From Gracilimonas amylolytica (GTDB lineage: Bacteria; Bacteroidota; Rhodothermia; Balneolales; Balneolaceae), in the NCBI RefSeq assembly GCF_002911695.1, contig NZ_PQBS01000035.1:146665-210664 (forward strand): a stretch of 64,000 bases of DNA. Direction: 5' to 3'. Below, in pieces: positions 25,635 to 33,875 of this stretch (positions within the stretch are counted from its first letter, which is position 1; each line of letters begins with the position of its first letter). Made by a program: the position numbers and the translations under genes. The notes beneath the pieces were generated by a model. It made no database searches, had not been told where the DNA came from, and was given only the letters and a program-made list of their open reading frames with translations.

Positions 25635-26450
25635 ATGAGTAGTTTATTCAAGAGATCAAATTTATTATCAGTATTAACAGTTCTGACAGTTTTTGTATTT
25701 GCTGCCTGCAGCACCAATGAAGACGCCGGCACAGGTACATTAAAGGTATCATTAACCGACGCCCCTGCGAACTATGAGCAGGTAAACATTGAAGTGCTTC
25801 AGGTACTTGTAAACAAAGACGGAAGCGCAGATGACACCACCGACTCCGGTTGGGAAGCCATCATGGAAGATTCCATGGTTGTTAACCTGCTTGATTATCA
25901 AAACGGTGCCGTACTTGAGCTTGGTGAAGCCGAACTTGAAGCCGGCAGATATAATCAGATCCGTTTGCTTCTTGGCGATAACAACAATGTGGTTGTAGAT
26001 GGAGAAACCATTCCATTACAAACTCCAAGTGCCCAACAATCAGGCTACAAACTCAATGTTCAGGCTGATGTAGAATCCGGTCAGGTATATGATCTGGTCA
26101 TTGATTTTGATGCCTCACAATCTATTGTGCAAACCGGAAACGGTGGTTATATCCTGAAGCCGGTTCTCAGAACCGTGAATCTGCAGGAGCAGGGCAGTAT
26201 TTCAGGAACCGTACTTCCCCTTGAAGCCGAACCATTTGTGTACGCGATCATGGGTGAAGATACCGTGGGAACACAAACCGATGATGAGGGCTTTTTCCGA
26301 TTGGTTGGCCTGAATGAAGGAACTTATAATGTTCTCATTGAACCAACTTCTGAAGCCTATGCCGATTCACTTGTTGAAGGCATCGAATTAGAAGACGGAG
26401 TGCAATACTCCTTCGAAGAAGCTATTCAACTCGAAGCTTCCGGTAACTAA
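25635..26450 (+). CDS. DUF4382 lipoprotein with regulatory-like C-terminal domain
   Basis: 271 residues. A lipoprotein signal ends at Cys26 (VFAACSTN). GTLKVSLTDAPANYEQVNIEVLQV is the opening block of DUF4382, which continues to about residue 180 (ILKPVLRTVNL). A carboxypeptidase-regulatory-like domain follows (GSISGTVLP ... GFFRLVGLNEGTYNVLIEP). It would be anchored in the membrane and face the periplasm or surface. Function unknown. A strong terminator follows the stop. Confidence 0.88.
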   Translation: MSSLFKRSNLLSVLTVLTVFVFAACSTNEDAGTGTLKVSLTDAPANYEQVNIEVLQVLVNKDGSADDTTDSGWEAIMEDSMVVNLLDYQNGAVLELGEAELEAGRYNQIRLLLGDNNNVVVDGETIPLQTPSAQQSGYKLNVQADVESGQVYDLVIDFDASQSIVQTGNGGYILKPVLRTVNLQEQGSISGTVLPLEAEPFVYAIMGEDTVGTQTDDEGFFRLVGLNEGTYNVLIEPTSEAYADSLVEGIELEDGVQYSFEEAIQLEASGN

Positions 26451-26473
26451 GTTTCTACACCAATCTTTTATAC

Positions 26474-26509
26474 AAAGCCCGCCATTAAAACCGGCGGGCT
26501 TTTCTTTTT
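26474..26509 (+). terminator. intrinsic terminator after the DUF4382 gene
   Basis: AAAGCCCGCC (26474-26483) pairs perfectly with GGCGGGCTTT (26493-26502) around a nine-base loop, followed by TTCTTTTT. Strong rho-independent terminator. Confidence 0.92.
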
Positions 26510-26597
26510 CTTACATTATTCCTTTCCAATAATTACCACGGGTTACATAATTTTATCTATTTTCGGCTCCACTGTCACACAGAATTAAGATCAGATC

Positions 26598-27776
26598 ATG
26601 CGAAGCCGGGAGTTTTATAACTCACTTAATGTGGTTACCACTTTCAGGGACGTTTCAAAACCTGAGGTTTACACTTCCCTGCCTGATGATTCCTACCTTG
26701 CCATCGCTGATGTGCGTGGTTCGACGGATGCCATACGTTTGGGTAAGTACAAGGAAGTCAACATGGCCGGAGCATCCATTATTGCAGCTTTGAATAACTT
26801 TTACTCTGAAAACGACCTGCTACCCTACCTGTTCGGAGGTGACGGCTCGCTGCTCGTTTTGCCCGATCACGGCATTGATACAGTAAAAGGCATTCTGGCT
26901 TTTTGCAAAGAGGCTGTTAAAAATGCTTATGGTCTTGAAATGTCCGTTGGTGTTGTATCCATGAAGGAGCTCAGGGATCATAGGCACGATGTTGGAGTGG
27001 CTCGACTCAAATTATCTGAATTCATTGATCAAACCATTTTCTGGGGCAGCGGGGTGACCTATGCAGAGGACCTCGTAAAGGAAAAGAATCGCCTTGAAGG
27101 GGTTGCTCCGGTTGAAGCAGATCTTTCAGGATTAGAGTGCCGATGGAATCAGATATCCAGCGATAAGGATGAGGTAGCAGCCTATCTCATTCAGGCAGTT
27201 GGGACCGACAGTGAACAGGTCAGGATCTACGAAGCCTGTTTTGGCAAGATCGAAGAGATCTACGGAATGGAAGAGGATTACCATCCGGTTCGTGAAGAAG
27301 CCCTGAGTATGACTGCTAACCCTTCTTTGCTTGGAGTGGAATGGAAACTCAGAACTCAGCCTCCCACCCTTCTCAAAAAGGCCCGGTATATTTTGAACAT
27401 GATTTTTGAACTCGTTACCGGGGTTTACCTGATGCGGTTCAACAAAAAGACGTCCCAAACAAACTGGGGTGATTATAAACCCGACCTCGTTCGCCATGCA
27501 GATTATAAGAAATTTGGAGACGGACTTCGTTTTGTGGCCTCCGGTACAATAGCTCAACGCATGCAACTCACAGAATTCCTGGAGGATATGTTCAGGGAAG
27601 GAAAATTAGCCTATGGCGTGCACCCGTCATTTGCGGCCATGGTAACCTGTTATGTCAGAAATTACCAACACAATCATATTCACTTTGTTGACGGTTCCAA
27701 CGGCGGTTATGCCAAGGCTTCCCAGGACCTGAAACTGAGACGGAAGAAACTGCGCTCTTCAGACAGTCGGGAATAA
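26598..27776 (+). CDS. DUF3095 family protein (nucleotidyl-cyclase-related)
   Basis: 392 residues, no signal peptide. The conserved opening YLAIADVRGSTDAIRLGKYKEVNMAGA and GGDGSLLVLP blocks (about 34-60 and 83-92) match DUF3095, whose first half resembles class III nucleotidyl cyclases: an Asp in ADVRGST and another in GGDGS occupy the metal-binding positions. Cyclase activity in this family is not established to my knowledge. Only 12 bp separate it from the convergent cupredoxin gene. Confidence 0.85.
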   Translation: MRSREFYNSLNVVTTFRDVSKPEVYTSLPDDSYLAIADVRGSTDAIRLGKYKEVNMAGASIIAALNNFYSENDLLPYLFGGDGSLLVLPDHGIDTVKGILAFCKEAVKNAYGLEMSVGVVSMKELRDHRHDVGVARLKLSEFIDQTIFWGSGVTYAEDLVKEKNRLEGVAPVEADLSGLECRWNQISSDKDEVAAYLIQAVGTDSEQVRIYEACFGKIEEIYGMEEDYHPVREEALSMTANPSLLGVEWKLRTQPPTLLKKARYILNMIFELVTGVYLMRFNKKTSQTNWGDYKPDLVRHADYKKFGDGLRFVASGTIAQRMQLTEFLEDMFREGKLAYGVHPSFAAMVTCYVRNYQHNHIHFVDGSNGGYAKASQDLKLRRKKLRSSDSRE

Positions 27777-27788
27777 GTATCATTTTCA

Positions 27789-28271
27789 CTACAGATCAAA
27801 GCTTTTTTGATCAATTAAAAGCTTTGTTTCGGTGTCCAGGTCTTCAATTATTGAGGGAGCTATTCTGCCTAACGGATAAGCCGGAACCTGTTTCACCTCT
27901 CCAACCAGTAGCCTGCCGGCGTGCCCCATACGTTCATGTGGCAGGCAAAAATAATCGTACACTCCCTCTACCTTCGGTTCCAGGAACCAGATATCTCCTT
28001 CCGTCAACATACCCGAATCAAAGGAAACGGCATTTTCCGGGATCCTTTGCGGGCGCCGGTTTTGGGGATGATAGGCCGTTACGGTATGCAGTCCCTCCTC
28101 CACTACAAATTTAACGACATCACCGGGCTGAGCCTTAATAACTCTCGGTTCAAAACGGGCATCTTCTGCGGTTCCCAACACACGAACGGTCAGGGTATCG
28201 GTTGGAAACGCATGTAATGACAGGGATATCCCAAATACAATGAAAATAGCTGTGATGATACAAGCTTTCAT
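27789..28271 (-). CDS. blue-copper (cupredoxin) protein
   Basis: 160 residues with a signal peptide (about 1-22). The type-1 copper ligands are visible: His62 (or His68) after VVKFVVEEGLH, then Cys109, His112 and Met115 in FCLPHERM, the amicyanin/pseudoazurin-like C-x2-H-x2-M loop. As a periplasmic single-electron carrier it is a plausible donor for the NirK nitrite reductase encoded upstream on the same strand. It is separated from the Sco gene by a palindromic repeat at 28303-28338, so it may be on a separate or processed transcript. Confidence 0.85.
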   Translation of the reverse strand: MKACIITAIFIVFGISLSLHAFPTDTLTVRVLGTAEDARFEPRVIKAQPGDVVKFVVEEGLHTVTAYHPQNRRPQRIPENAVSFDSGMLTEGDIWFLEPKVEGVYDYFCLPHERMGHAGRLLVGEVKQVPAYPLGRIAPSIIEDLDTETKLLIDQKSFDL

Positions 28272-28302
28272 TTTCTATCCTGTTTCAGTCCGGTTGGGAT
28301 TT

Positions 28303-28338
28303 CACCGTAGGGGTAATTCATGAATTAACCCTACGGTG
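28303..28338. repeat. palindromic intergenic repeat, REP-like copy 2
   Basis: Near-perfect 36-bp palindrome: CACCGTAGGG (28303-28312) and CCCTACGGTG (28329-28338) around the inner perfect palindrome TAATTCATGAATTA (28314-28327). The 28-bp core is the same length as, and mostly identical to, the core of the element at 83-110. It lies between the Sco and cupredoxin genes. Confidence 0.8.
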
Positions 28339-28350
28339 TATTTATGATCA

Positions 28351-28983
28351 TTATTTAGTTTCATCAGAATTCTTCGATACAGACTCGATCAACCAGGCCG
28401 CTTCATCCATGGGTTGGTTCAGCCCTTCTACTCTTTTTGCCACATTTCCTTCAGCATCAAGAACGGTGATCAGGTTTGAATGGGCAAAGTCACCATTGCT
28501 GTCTTTTTGATACTTCACTCCCAGCATCATGGCCAGCATCCGGATATCCGTATCTTTACCGGTCACAAAGTGCCACCCTGAGATATCCAGCTGCTCATCT
28601 TTGGCATATTCTGCTAAAACCTCCGGAGAATCATTTTCTGTATCGAATGAAACAGCCAGTACATTTACGGTCTTCTTTGTTGATTCGCTCAGCGAACTGT
28701 AAAGCCTCCAACTATCCTGAATCAAGATCGGGCAAACCTGGGTACAGTTCCCGTAAAACATGACCACAATAACCGGTTCATCGGCAAAATCGGAGAGTTT
28801 TACTTTTTCATTTCTATGGGTGATAAACTCATTATCCAGGTGATACAGTGAATGTCCGGATTGAACCTCGCCCGCCTTCAATGCTTCCTGTTTATGATCG
28901 TGTTGATGATGCATATCCTGCCCATTCACTTCCACAATTCCAAGTACTGAAAATAGGATTAAATAGATAAATACCGACCTCAT
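28351..28983 (-). CDS. SCO1/SenC family copper chaperone
   Basis: 210 residues. N-terminal signal/anchor about 1-20, then a His-rich stretch (MHHQHDHK). The thioredoxin-like fold has the copper-binding CxxxC as CTQVC (Cys80, Cys84) and the third ligand His168 (FAHSN). Sco proteins deliver copper to oxidase CuA sites or serve as thiol oxidoreductases; here the neighbours NirK and cupredoxin suggest copper loading of the nitrite-reduction module. It overlaps the NirV-like gene by four bases. Confidence 0.92.
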   Translation of the reverse strand: MRSVFIYLILFSVLGIVEVNGQDMHHQHDHKQEALKAGEVQSGHSLYHLDNEFITHRNEKVKLSDFADEPVIVVMFYGNCTQVCPILIQDSWRLYSSLSESTKKTVNVLAVSFDTENDSPEVLAEYAKDEQLDISGWHFVTGKDTDIRMLAMMLGVKYQKDSNGDFAHSNLITVLDAEGNVAKRVEGLNQPMDEAAWLIESVSKNSDETK

Positions 28984-29795
28984 AATGTTACCTCATGTTT
29001 GGTTTGATCAGAACGGTCCGATTCATCATAGGCACACCGGAAACCTACCATACCCGTCGTGATCTTTGGATTAAAACTCATGCGTGTGATATACCTGATG
29101 GAAGCGGCATAACTATAGACGCTGTTCAGTGTTTGCATTCGTCCCACTGTACCGCAATCCAGGGAGATCTCGTCTGCAATAATGGGTTTAAAGTCAGCCA
29201 CCCACTCCATAACAAGTCCAAATTGATCCTTTACACCGGTCGTGGTTTCTATGCCTGTTGAACCCACTTCAGGTAAATTGTTGGCATCAATACCAGAGTA
29301 CCAGCTGATCAGTTTACTGCTGAATCGATTCATTTCAGCTTCGTCCTCTATACCCAGCAACTGGGCAGAATATTCCCACTCATTTAATGTCGGGAGCCGA
29401 CCTCCCTGCTCCGAGCAGTAAGCATTCGCTGCGTACCATGAGACGCGGGTAACCGGTCTGTTTTCTCCGACTTCCTCATAGTCAGGTTCAAGATCTGACT
29501 TCCAGGTTTTGAGATAGCCATCATAGGTAAAAATGGGCGGAATATTTGAACGCCTCCATTCCGGATTTTCTCTCAGAAACTCAGCGTATTGTTCGTTGGT
29601 AATCGCTGTTTCATCCATGAAAAAAGAATCTACCTGTATGGGCTCTCCCTCAACTTCTGGTAAAACGGAATGAAAAGATCCCGCCGGAACAAGTACCCTC
29701 ACCGATTGTGAAGACGCTTTCTCTGGCGTGAAGAGCATCATCATAACGAATGTAATAATGGTGAAAGCGAATATGTTCGTTTGGGATCTCATCAT
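28980..29795 (-). CDS. nirV: NirV-like protein (formylglycine-generating enzyme/SUMF1 fold)
   Basis: 271 residues with a signal peptide (about 1-29). SUMF1-family blocks are present: VPAGSF, DSFFMDETAITNEQYAEFLRE, RPVTRVSWYAANAYCSEQGGRLPTLNEWEYSA (in separate parts) and the terminal VGFRCAYD. SUMF1 homologues called NirV commonly follow nirK in denitrifiers, although their exact role is not settled. The catalytic Cys pair of true sulfatase-activating enzymes is not evident, which fits the NirV branch. It follows nirK by 70 bp with a REP-like hairpin in between and overlaps the Sco gene by four bases. Confidence 0.82.
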   Translation of the reverse strand: MMRSQTNIFAFTIITFVMMMLFTPEKASSQSVRVLVPAGSFHSVLPEVEGEPIQVDSFFMDETAITNEQYAEFLRENPEWRRSNIPPIFTYDGYLKTWKSDLEPDYEEVGENRPVTRVSWYAANAYCSEQGGRLPTLNEWEYSAQLLGIEDEAEMNRFSSKLISWYSGIDANNLPEVGSTGIETTTGVKDQFGLVMEWVADFKPIIADEISLDCGTVGRMQTLNSVYSYAASIRYITRMSFNPKITTGMVGFRCAYDESDRSDQTKHEVTL

Positions 29796-29819
29796 GACTT
29801 TAGTTTCTATTCAAACCTT

Positions 29820-29842
29820 CGGGGCGAATTCATTTCGCCCCG
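29820..29842. repeat. palindromic element between nirK and nirV, related to the REP-like family
   Basis: CGGGGCGAA (29820-29828) pairs with TTCGCCCCG (29834-29842) around TTCAT. It shares the GGGG...ATTCAT...CCCC plan of copies 1 and 2 but with a CGAA/TTCG inner arm. In the nirK mRNA it would form a stable hairpin after the stop codon, which may protect the transcript end. On the plus strand it is followed by a T run. Confidence 0.65.
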
Positions 29843-29865
29843 GGAGATTTTTTCTACTCAGTTCG

Positions 29866-31074
29866 TTATTTCTTGCGGGGTCCGGCTTTCAGGGTACCGG
29901 TTGCACCTTTTTCAGCATCCACAAACTCGTGGTCGATCAGGATATATTTTCCTTCTTCAGGTACGATCATATCCAAAGTGGCTGAACCGGAGGCACCGAT
30001 CAGAACTGTTTGCATTCCGCGCATTTCATTGGCAGGATGTCCTTCCAACCAAACTCTGTCAAATATTCCACCGATTACGTGGAAGCTGGACGTTCCACTT
30101 GGTCCGTTATTACTGAAGTGAAAACGAACACGCTCACCTGCATTAGCTTTCAATGGCTGATCGTGCAGAATGGTTTGGTGACCGTTAAAGACCACGTGTG
30201 AAGGATCGTTATTGTAAGCTGCATCAAAATCGAATTGATAAAGGTCGCCGTCGCCTTTGGTCAGATAATATTCGCTTTGTACGATCACGTACTCCCGATC
30301 CACTTCATAGTCTTCTGTATATCCGTCTTTAGGAGATACCACTACCACACCATGTTGTCCCATTGCCGTGTGCATCAGTACACTTGGAGTACCACAGTGG
30401 TATATGTATGTGCCGGGGTAATTTGCTACCCAATCAAATGTAATGGTTTCACCGGGACCTACGGTTCTCCATTTGTCATCCTTAGCCACGGTACCGGCAT
30501 GGAAATCCATGGAGTGCGGCATCGGCATGATACCGGCTTTGTTTTTCTGGAAATTATTCTCTCTCAGTTGCTTCATAAAAGGTGAAGTACTTGTCCAGTC
30601 GCCATCATTACTTATTGCAGAAAGATCAGATGGACCCATTGCCCGCTTTCCATTCACTCTCATTTGACTCATAGGTTCATTGATCTCCACCATTTCATCA
30701 GATCGATTCTTCATGGTAAAGGTGATGCGGTCTCCCTCACGAACGTGAATGACCGGTCCCGGCACGCTTCCGCCGAACGTCCATGCCTGATATCGGACAC
30801 CACTCGCTACTTCCACTTCCTGCACGATGATATCCAATCGCACTTCATGATGTTTATTTCCCTCATAATCTAACGGTGCCAGATTCGGGGCTTGTGTTAT
30901 ATATTCACCTACAACCGGTGAACCGTTATAGTCTTCTGTGTAAACTTTTGCTTCCGGCATCCCGAAGGTCATGCCATCAATTTTGTACTCCTCTGTTTGT
31001 GCCGACAAGAATGAGGTCATGCCGAACATCAGCAGTGCTGTCAGTAATGTGAATTTGGTAATTGCGCTTTTCAT
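29866..31074 (-). CDS. nirK: copper-containing nitrite reductase NirK
   Basis: 402 residues, signal peptide about 1-26, two cupredoxin domains. Type-1 copper: His187 (MPHSM), Cys227 (YHCGT), His235 (LMH); type-2 copper: His192 (DFH), His226 and His332 (FHVIGG); catalytic Asp190 in MDFH. It reduces nitrite to nitric oxide in the periplasm. Two oddities: the axial Met of the type-1 site, normally five residues after the His, is Gln240 here, with Met238 three residues after the His; and about 50 extra residues (roughly 130-180, Met/Asn-rich) separate the MKNRSDE strand from MPHSMDFH, where typical NirK has a short turn. No nor or nos gene is in the window. Confidence 0.95.
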   Translation of the reverse strand: MKSAITKFTLLTALLMFGMTSFLSAQTEEYKIDGMTFGMPEAKVYTEDYNGSPVVGEYITQAPNLAPLDYEGNKHHEVRLDIIVQEVEVASGVRYQAWTFGGSVPGPVIHVREGDRITFTMKNRSDEMVEINEPMSQMRVNGKRAMGPSDLSAISNDGDWTSTSPFMKQLRENNFQKNKAGIMPMPHSMDFHAGTVAKDDKWRTVGPGETITFDWVANYPGTYIYHCGTPSVLMHTAMGQHGVVVVSPKDGYTEDYEVDREYVIVQSEYYLTKGDGDLYQFDFDAAYNNDPSHVVFNGHQTILHDQPLKANAGERVRFHFSNNGPSGTSSFHVIGGIFDRVWLEGHPANEMRGMQTVLIGASGSATLDMIVPEEGKYILIDHEFVDAEKGATGTLKAGPRKK

Positions 31075-31102
31075 AGGATCATTGGTTTGGTTAGTTATAA
31101 AG

Positions 31103-31126
31103 ATTTAAGAGTATTTTATCTTAAAT
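31103..31126. promoter_or_regulatory. 8-8-8 inverted repeat upstream of nirK (candidate operator)
   Basis: ATTTAAGA (31103-31110) and TCTTAAAT (31119-31126) are perfect inverted repeats separated by eight bases and centred about 40 bp upstream of the nirK start. A CTTAAATC (31134-31141) further out adds another inverted half-site to GATTTAAG (31102-31109). The position suits a nitric-oxide or redox regulator of the Rrf2/NsrR or CRP/FNR type, but the regulator is not identified. A second imperfect palindrome, near 31187-31207, may be a terminator-like hairpin for the flavin oxidoreductase transcript. Confidence 0.5.
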
Positions 31127-31231
31127 AAATCTGCTTAAATCGACTTTGAATCCATGATACACGTTCATTATGAATATTAGATAAATTTCAGGAAATTAAT
31201 TTCTGAAGGTGAGATCAGATCATGATCCCGA

Positions 31232-32272
31232 TCAAGCCACACTTTCCCGGTTGATCTTCTCACGTACAACCGGTGCCACTTCGGTTGCAAACAATTCTAT
31301 GGATCTCAGAAGTTTATCATGAGGAACACTTCCCACGCTCATCTGAAGTAAAAAGCGGTCATGACCAAAGATCTCATGCTGATACATGATCTTATCAATG
31401 ATATCCTGTGGACTTCCCACAGCATTGGCTCCTTCCAGCGTGATGGAAGCATCAAACTGCTGGCGTGACATCGGGGGCCAGCCTCTCTCCTTTCCGATCT
31501 TATCCATGGTAATTTTGAAGGCAGGGAATGCTGTATCGGCCGCTTCCTGAGTGGTCTCTGCGATAAATCCGTGAGAGTTGATACTCACGCGCTGTTCAGG
31601 CTGATCGTAATCGGCGGCTCCTTGTTTATGGATATCCACCATTTGCTTGAATTGTTTAGGCATCCCACCGATGATCGCGATCGCCATTGGCATCCCCATA
31701 GCGCCGGCTTCATAGGCTGATTTTGGGGTTCCTCCCACAGCTCTCCACACCGGCAATTTATCCTGATACGGCTGTGGATATATGCCACGGTTATTGATCG
31801 AAGGCCGATGCTTACCCTCCCAACTGATCACCTCGTTTTCTCTCAGCTGCATTAACAACTGAAGCTTTTCCAGGAACAGCTCCTCATAATCTTTCAGGTC
31901 GTAACCAAACAATGGAAAGGATTCTACAAATGACCCTCTACCGACCATGATCTCAGCACGACCCTTGGATAGCTGATCGATCGTTGAAAACTGTTGATAC
32001 ACTCTCACAGGATCTTCTGAACCCAATACCGTTACTGCTGAGCTTAACTTTATGTTTTTAGTGCGAGCTGCAGCAGCTGCCAGCAAGGTTGATGGTGAGG
32101 AAGAAACGTACTCTTCTCTGTGATGCTCCCCTATCGCATACACATCAAGCCCCAGCTCCTCGGCCAATTCTACTTCCTCAAGAAGGTTCTCTAAGCGTTC
32201 TGATGGGCTGATCCGTTTCTCTGTTCCTTCTATCGGTGTGTTTTCGACAAAGGTGTAAATACCTAATTCCAT
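31232..32272 (-). CDS. LLM-class flavin-dependent oxidoreductase (luciferase-like)
   Basis: 346 residues. MELGIYTFVENTP at the N-terminus, YAIGEHHREEY and the KNIKLSSAVTVLGSEDPVRVYQQF block (seen as adjacent pieces), plus GRAEIMVGRGSF, are typical of bacterial luciferase-like monooxygenases using FMNH2 or F420. No substrate can be assigned. It lies upstream of nirK on the same strand, but about 157 bp containing the nirK candidate operator separate them, so they are probably independent units. Confidence 0.88.
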   Translation of the reverse strand: MELGIYTFVENTPIEGTEKRISPSERLENLLEEVELAEELGLDVYAIGEHHREEYVSSSPSTLLAAAAARTKNIKLSSAVTVLGSEDPVRVYQQFSTIDQLSKGRAEIMVGRGSFVESFPLFGYDLKDYEELFLEKLQLLMQLRENEVISWEGKHRPSINNRGIYPQPYQDKLPVWRAVGGTPKSAYEAGAMGMPMAIAIIGGMPKQFKQMVDIHKQGAADYDQPEQRVSINSHGFIAETTQEAADTAFPAFKITMDKIGKERGWPPMSRQQFDASITLEGANAVGSPQDIIDKIMYQHEIFGHDRFLLQMSVGSVPHDKLLRSIELFATEVAPVVREKINRESVA

Positions 32273-32422
32273 AATGATAATTGCTTTATTTGTTTAATGT
32301 TAAACTAATAAATATTCCGATCATTTGTTGGATCCGTCCGATCGAAATGTTCAATTAAGACGATCACTTTAATCATTCAACAAAATTCTTATACTCTACC
32401 TTTCCGTTAACAAAATGCCATT

Positions 32423-33061
32423 ATGAAATCAGATACTCTGTTCAAACTTTCGGATATCCGGTTCAGCTATGATAGCGAACAGCTGTTTGATGGTCTCAAC
32501 CTCCTCATAAACCAGAGGGAAAAGGTCGTTATTAAGGGAGAATCAGGTTCAGGTAAGACCACACTGTTCAGATTACTGCTTGGCTTTGAAACGCCAGACA
32601 AGGGAAGCATATCCTTCAAGGGATCCGTGTATACTGATACCATCATCCGTACTATGAGAAAGGAGGTCGTTTGGTTGCCACAGGATCTGAACCTTGGTAC
32701 GGGCAAAACCGCTGAACTCATGGATTTCATCTTCGAATTTCAGTCGAACAGCCAAAACAAACCTTCACGACCTGAGATTATTGACACCCTGGAAGCACTG
32801 GGATTGGAAGCCGGCACTCTTGCCAGCAACTTCAGTGAACTCTCAACGGGTCAACGGCAGCGGATAGGACTGGCCTGTTGCCTGCTTTTGAACCGAAAGG
32901 TGATCCTTTTGGATGAACCAACATCAGCCCTTGATCTGGAATCAAAACGGAAAGTAGCTGAGTTACTTTTGAATAACGATCGAACGGTCATATCCACGTC
33001 TCATGATCCCTGGTGGGTAGAGAAATGCGACCGGGTCATTGAATTAAATAATATTTCTTAA
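32423..33061 (+). CDS. fetA: ABC transporter ATP-binding protein FetA (YbbL)
   Basis: 212 residues. Walker A GESGSGKTT (39-47), signature LSTGQRQR (about 139-146), Walker B VILLDEPTS and the switch His in STSHD are all present, so it is a functional ATPase. It is paired with a YbbM/FetB-type permease 10 bp downstream; in Escherichia coli FetAB exports iron and raises peroxide resistance. Iron export is therefore the likely role. Confidence 0.9.
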   Translation: MKSDTLFKLSDIRFSYDSEQLFDGLNLLINQREKVVIKGESGSGKTTLFRLLLGFETPDKGSISFKGSVYTDTIIRTMRKEVVWLPQDLNLGTGKTAELMDFIFEFQSNSQNKPSRPEIIDTLEALGLEAGTLASNFSELSTGQRQRIGLACCLLLNRKVILLDEPTSALDLESKRKVAELLLNNDRTVISTSHDPWWVEKCDRVIELNNIS

Positions 33062-33071
33062 TCACCGAACC

Positions 33072-33863
33072 ATGGATATCATAGATCTTAGCTGGTGGCA
33101 ACTTGGTATTGGCTTTTTCATTCTTATCATTCCTGCGTGGATCCTCTGGCGATATAAAACAGGATTGAACAAAAAACTCGGCATTGCAACGGTCCGCATG
33201 ACCCTGCAACTCTTGTTTGTTGGTTACTACCTGGAGTATTTGTTCGAATTGGATAATGCGTGGCTGAATGCGGCCTGGATCATGGTCATGGTTCTGGTAG
33301 CTGATTTTGCCACCATCGACCGAAGTGAACTGAATCGTCAACGGTCCCTGGTGATCCCCATTTTCCTCGCCACTTTTTTCGGCATTATTGTCATCGACAT
33401 GTTCTTCCTGGAGGCTGTGATACAGTTGCCTACATTCTTATCTGCACAGTACACGATACCGATCACGGGTATGGTATTGGGGAATTGTCTCCGAAGTAAT
33501 GTGATCGGCATCAATGCCTTTTATCACAGCCTTAATGAGCATAAAGAACGCTATCGCTTTTATCTATGCTGCGGGGCTACTCGGAATGAAGCGGTGTTTC
33601 CCTTTTTCAGGGATGCCCTCAAAAAATCAGCCAACCCTACCCTTGCTTCCATGGCAACCATTGGCTTAGTCTCCCTTCCGGGCATGATGACCGGTCAGAT
33701 ACTGAGTGGCAGTTCCCCCCTTATTGCCATCAAATATCAGATCATGATCATGCTGGCCATTTTCTCGGGAACCGTTCTATCCGTTTATCTGGGAATCCGA
33801 TTAAGCAACTATTTTGTGTTTGATGAGCATGACGTATTGGATAGCAGTATTCTTAAGAAGTGA
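33072..33863 (+). CDS. fetB: ABC transporter permease FetB (UPF0014/YbbM)
   Basis: 263 residues with about seven hydrophobic segments. VRMTLQLLFVGYYLEYLFEL, FLSAQYTIPITGMVLGN and the GLVSLPGMMTGQILSG block (in pieces) are hallmarks of UPF0014. It forms the membrane part of the iron exporter with FetA. It ends 12 bp from the convergent oxidoreductase gene. Confidence 0.92.
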   Translation: MDIIDLSWWQLGIGFFILIIPAWILWRYKTGLNKKLGIATVRMTLQLLFVGYYLEYLFELDNAWLNAAWIMVMVLVADFATIDRSELNRQRSLVIPIFLATFFGIIVIDMFFLEAVIQLPTFLSAQYTIPITGMVLGNCLRSNVIGINAFYHSLNEHKERYRFYLCCGATRNEAVFPFFRDALKKSANPTLASMATIGLVSLPGMMTGQILSGSSPLIAIKYQIMIMLAIFSGTVLSVYLGIRLSNYFVFDEHDVLDSSILKK

Positions 33864-33875
33864 TCTTCTGAGGTT

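Noticed and set aside
27132-27566. 144-codon minus-strand frame inside the DUF3095 gene
   Set aside because: Shadow of a conserved gene; no family match visible.
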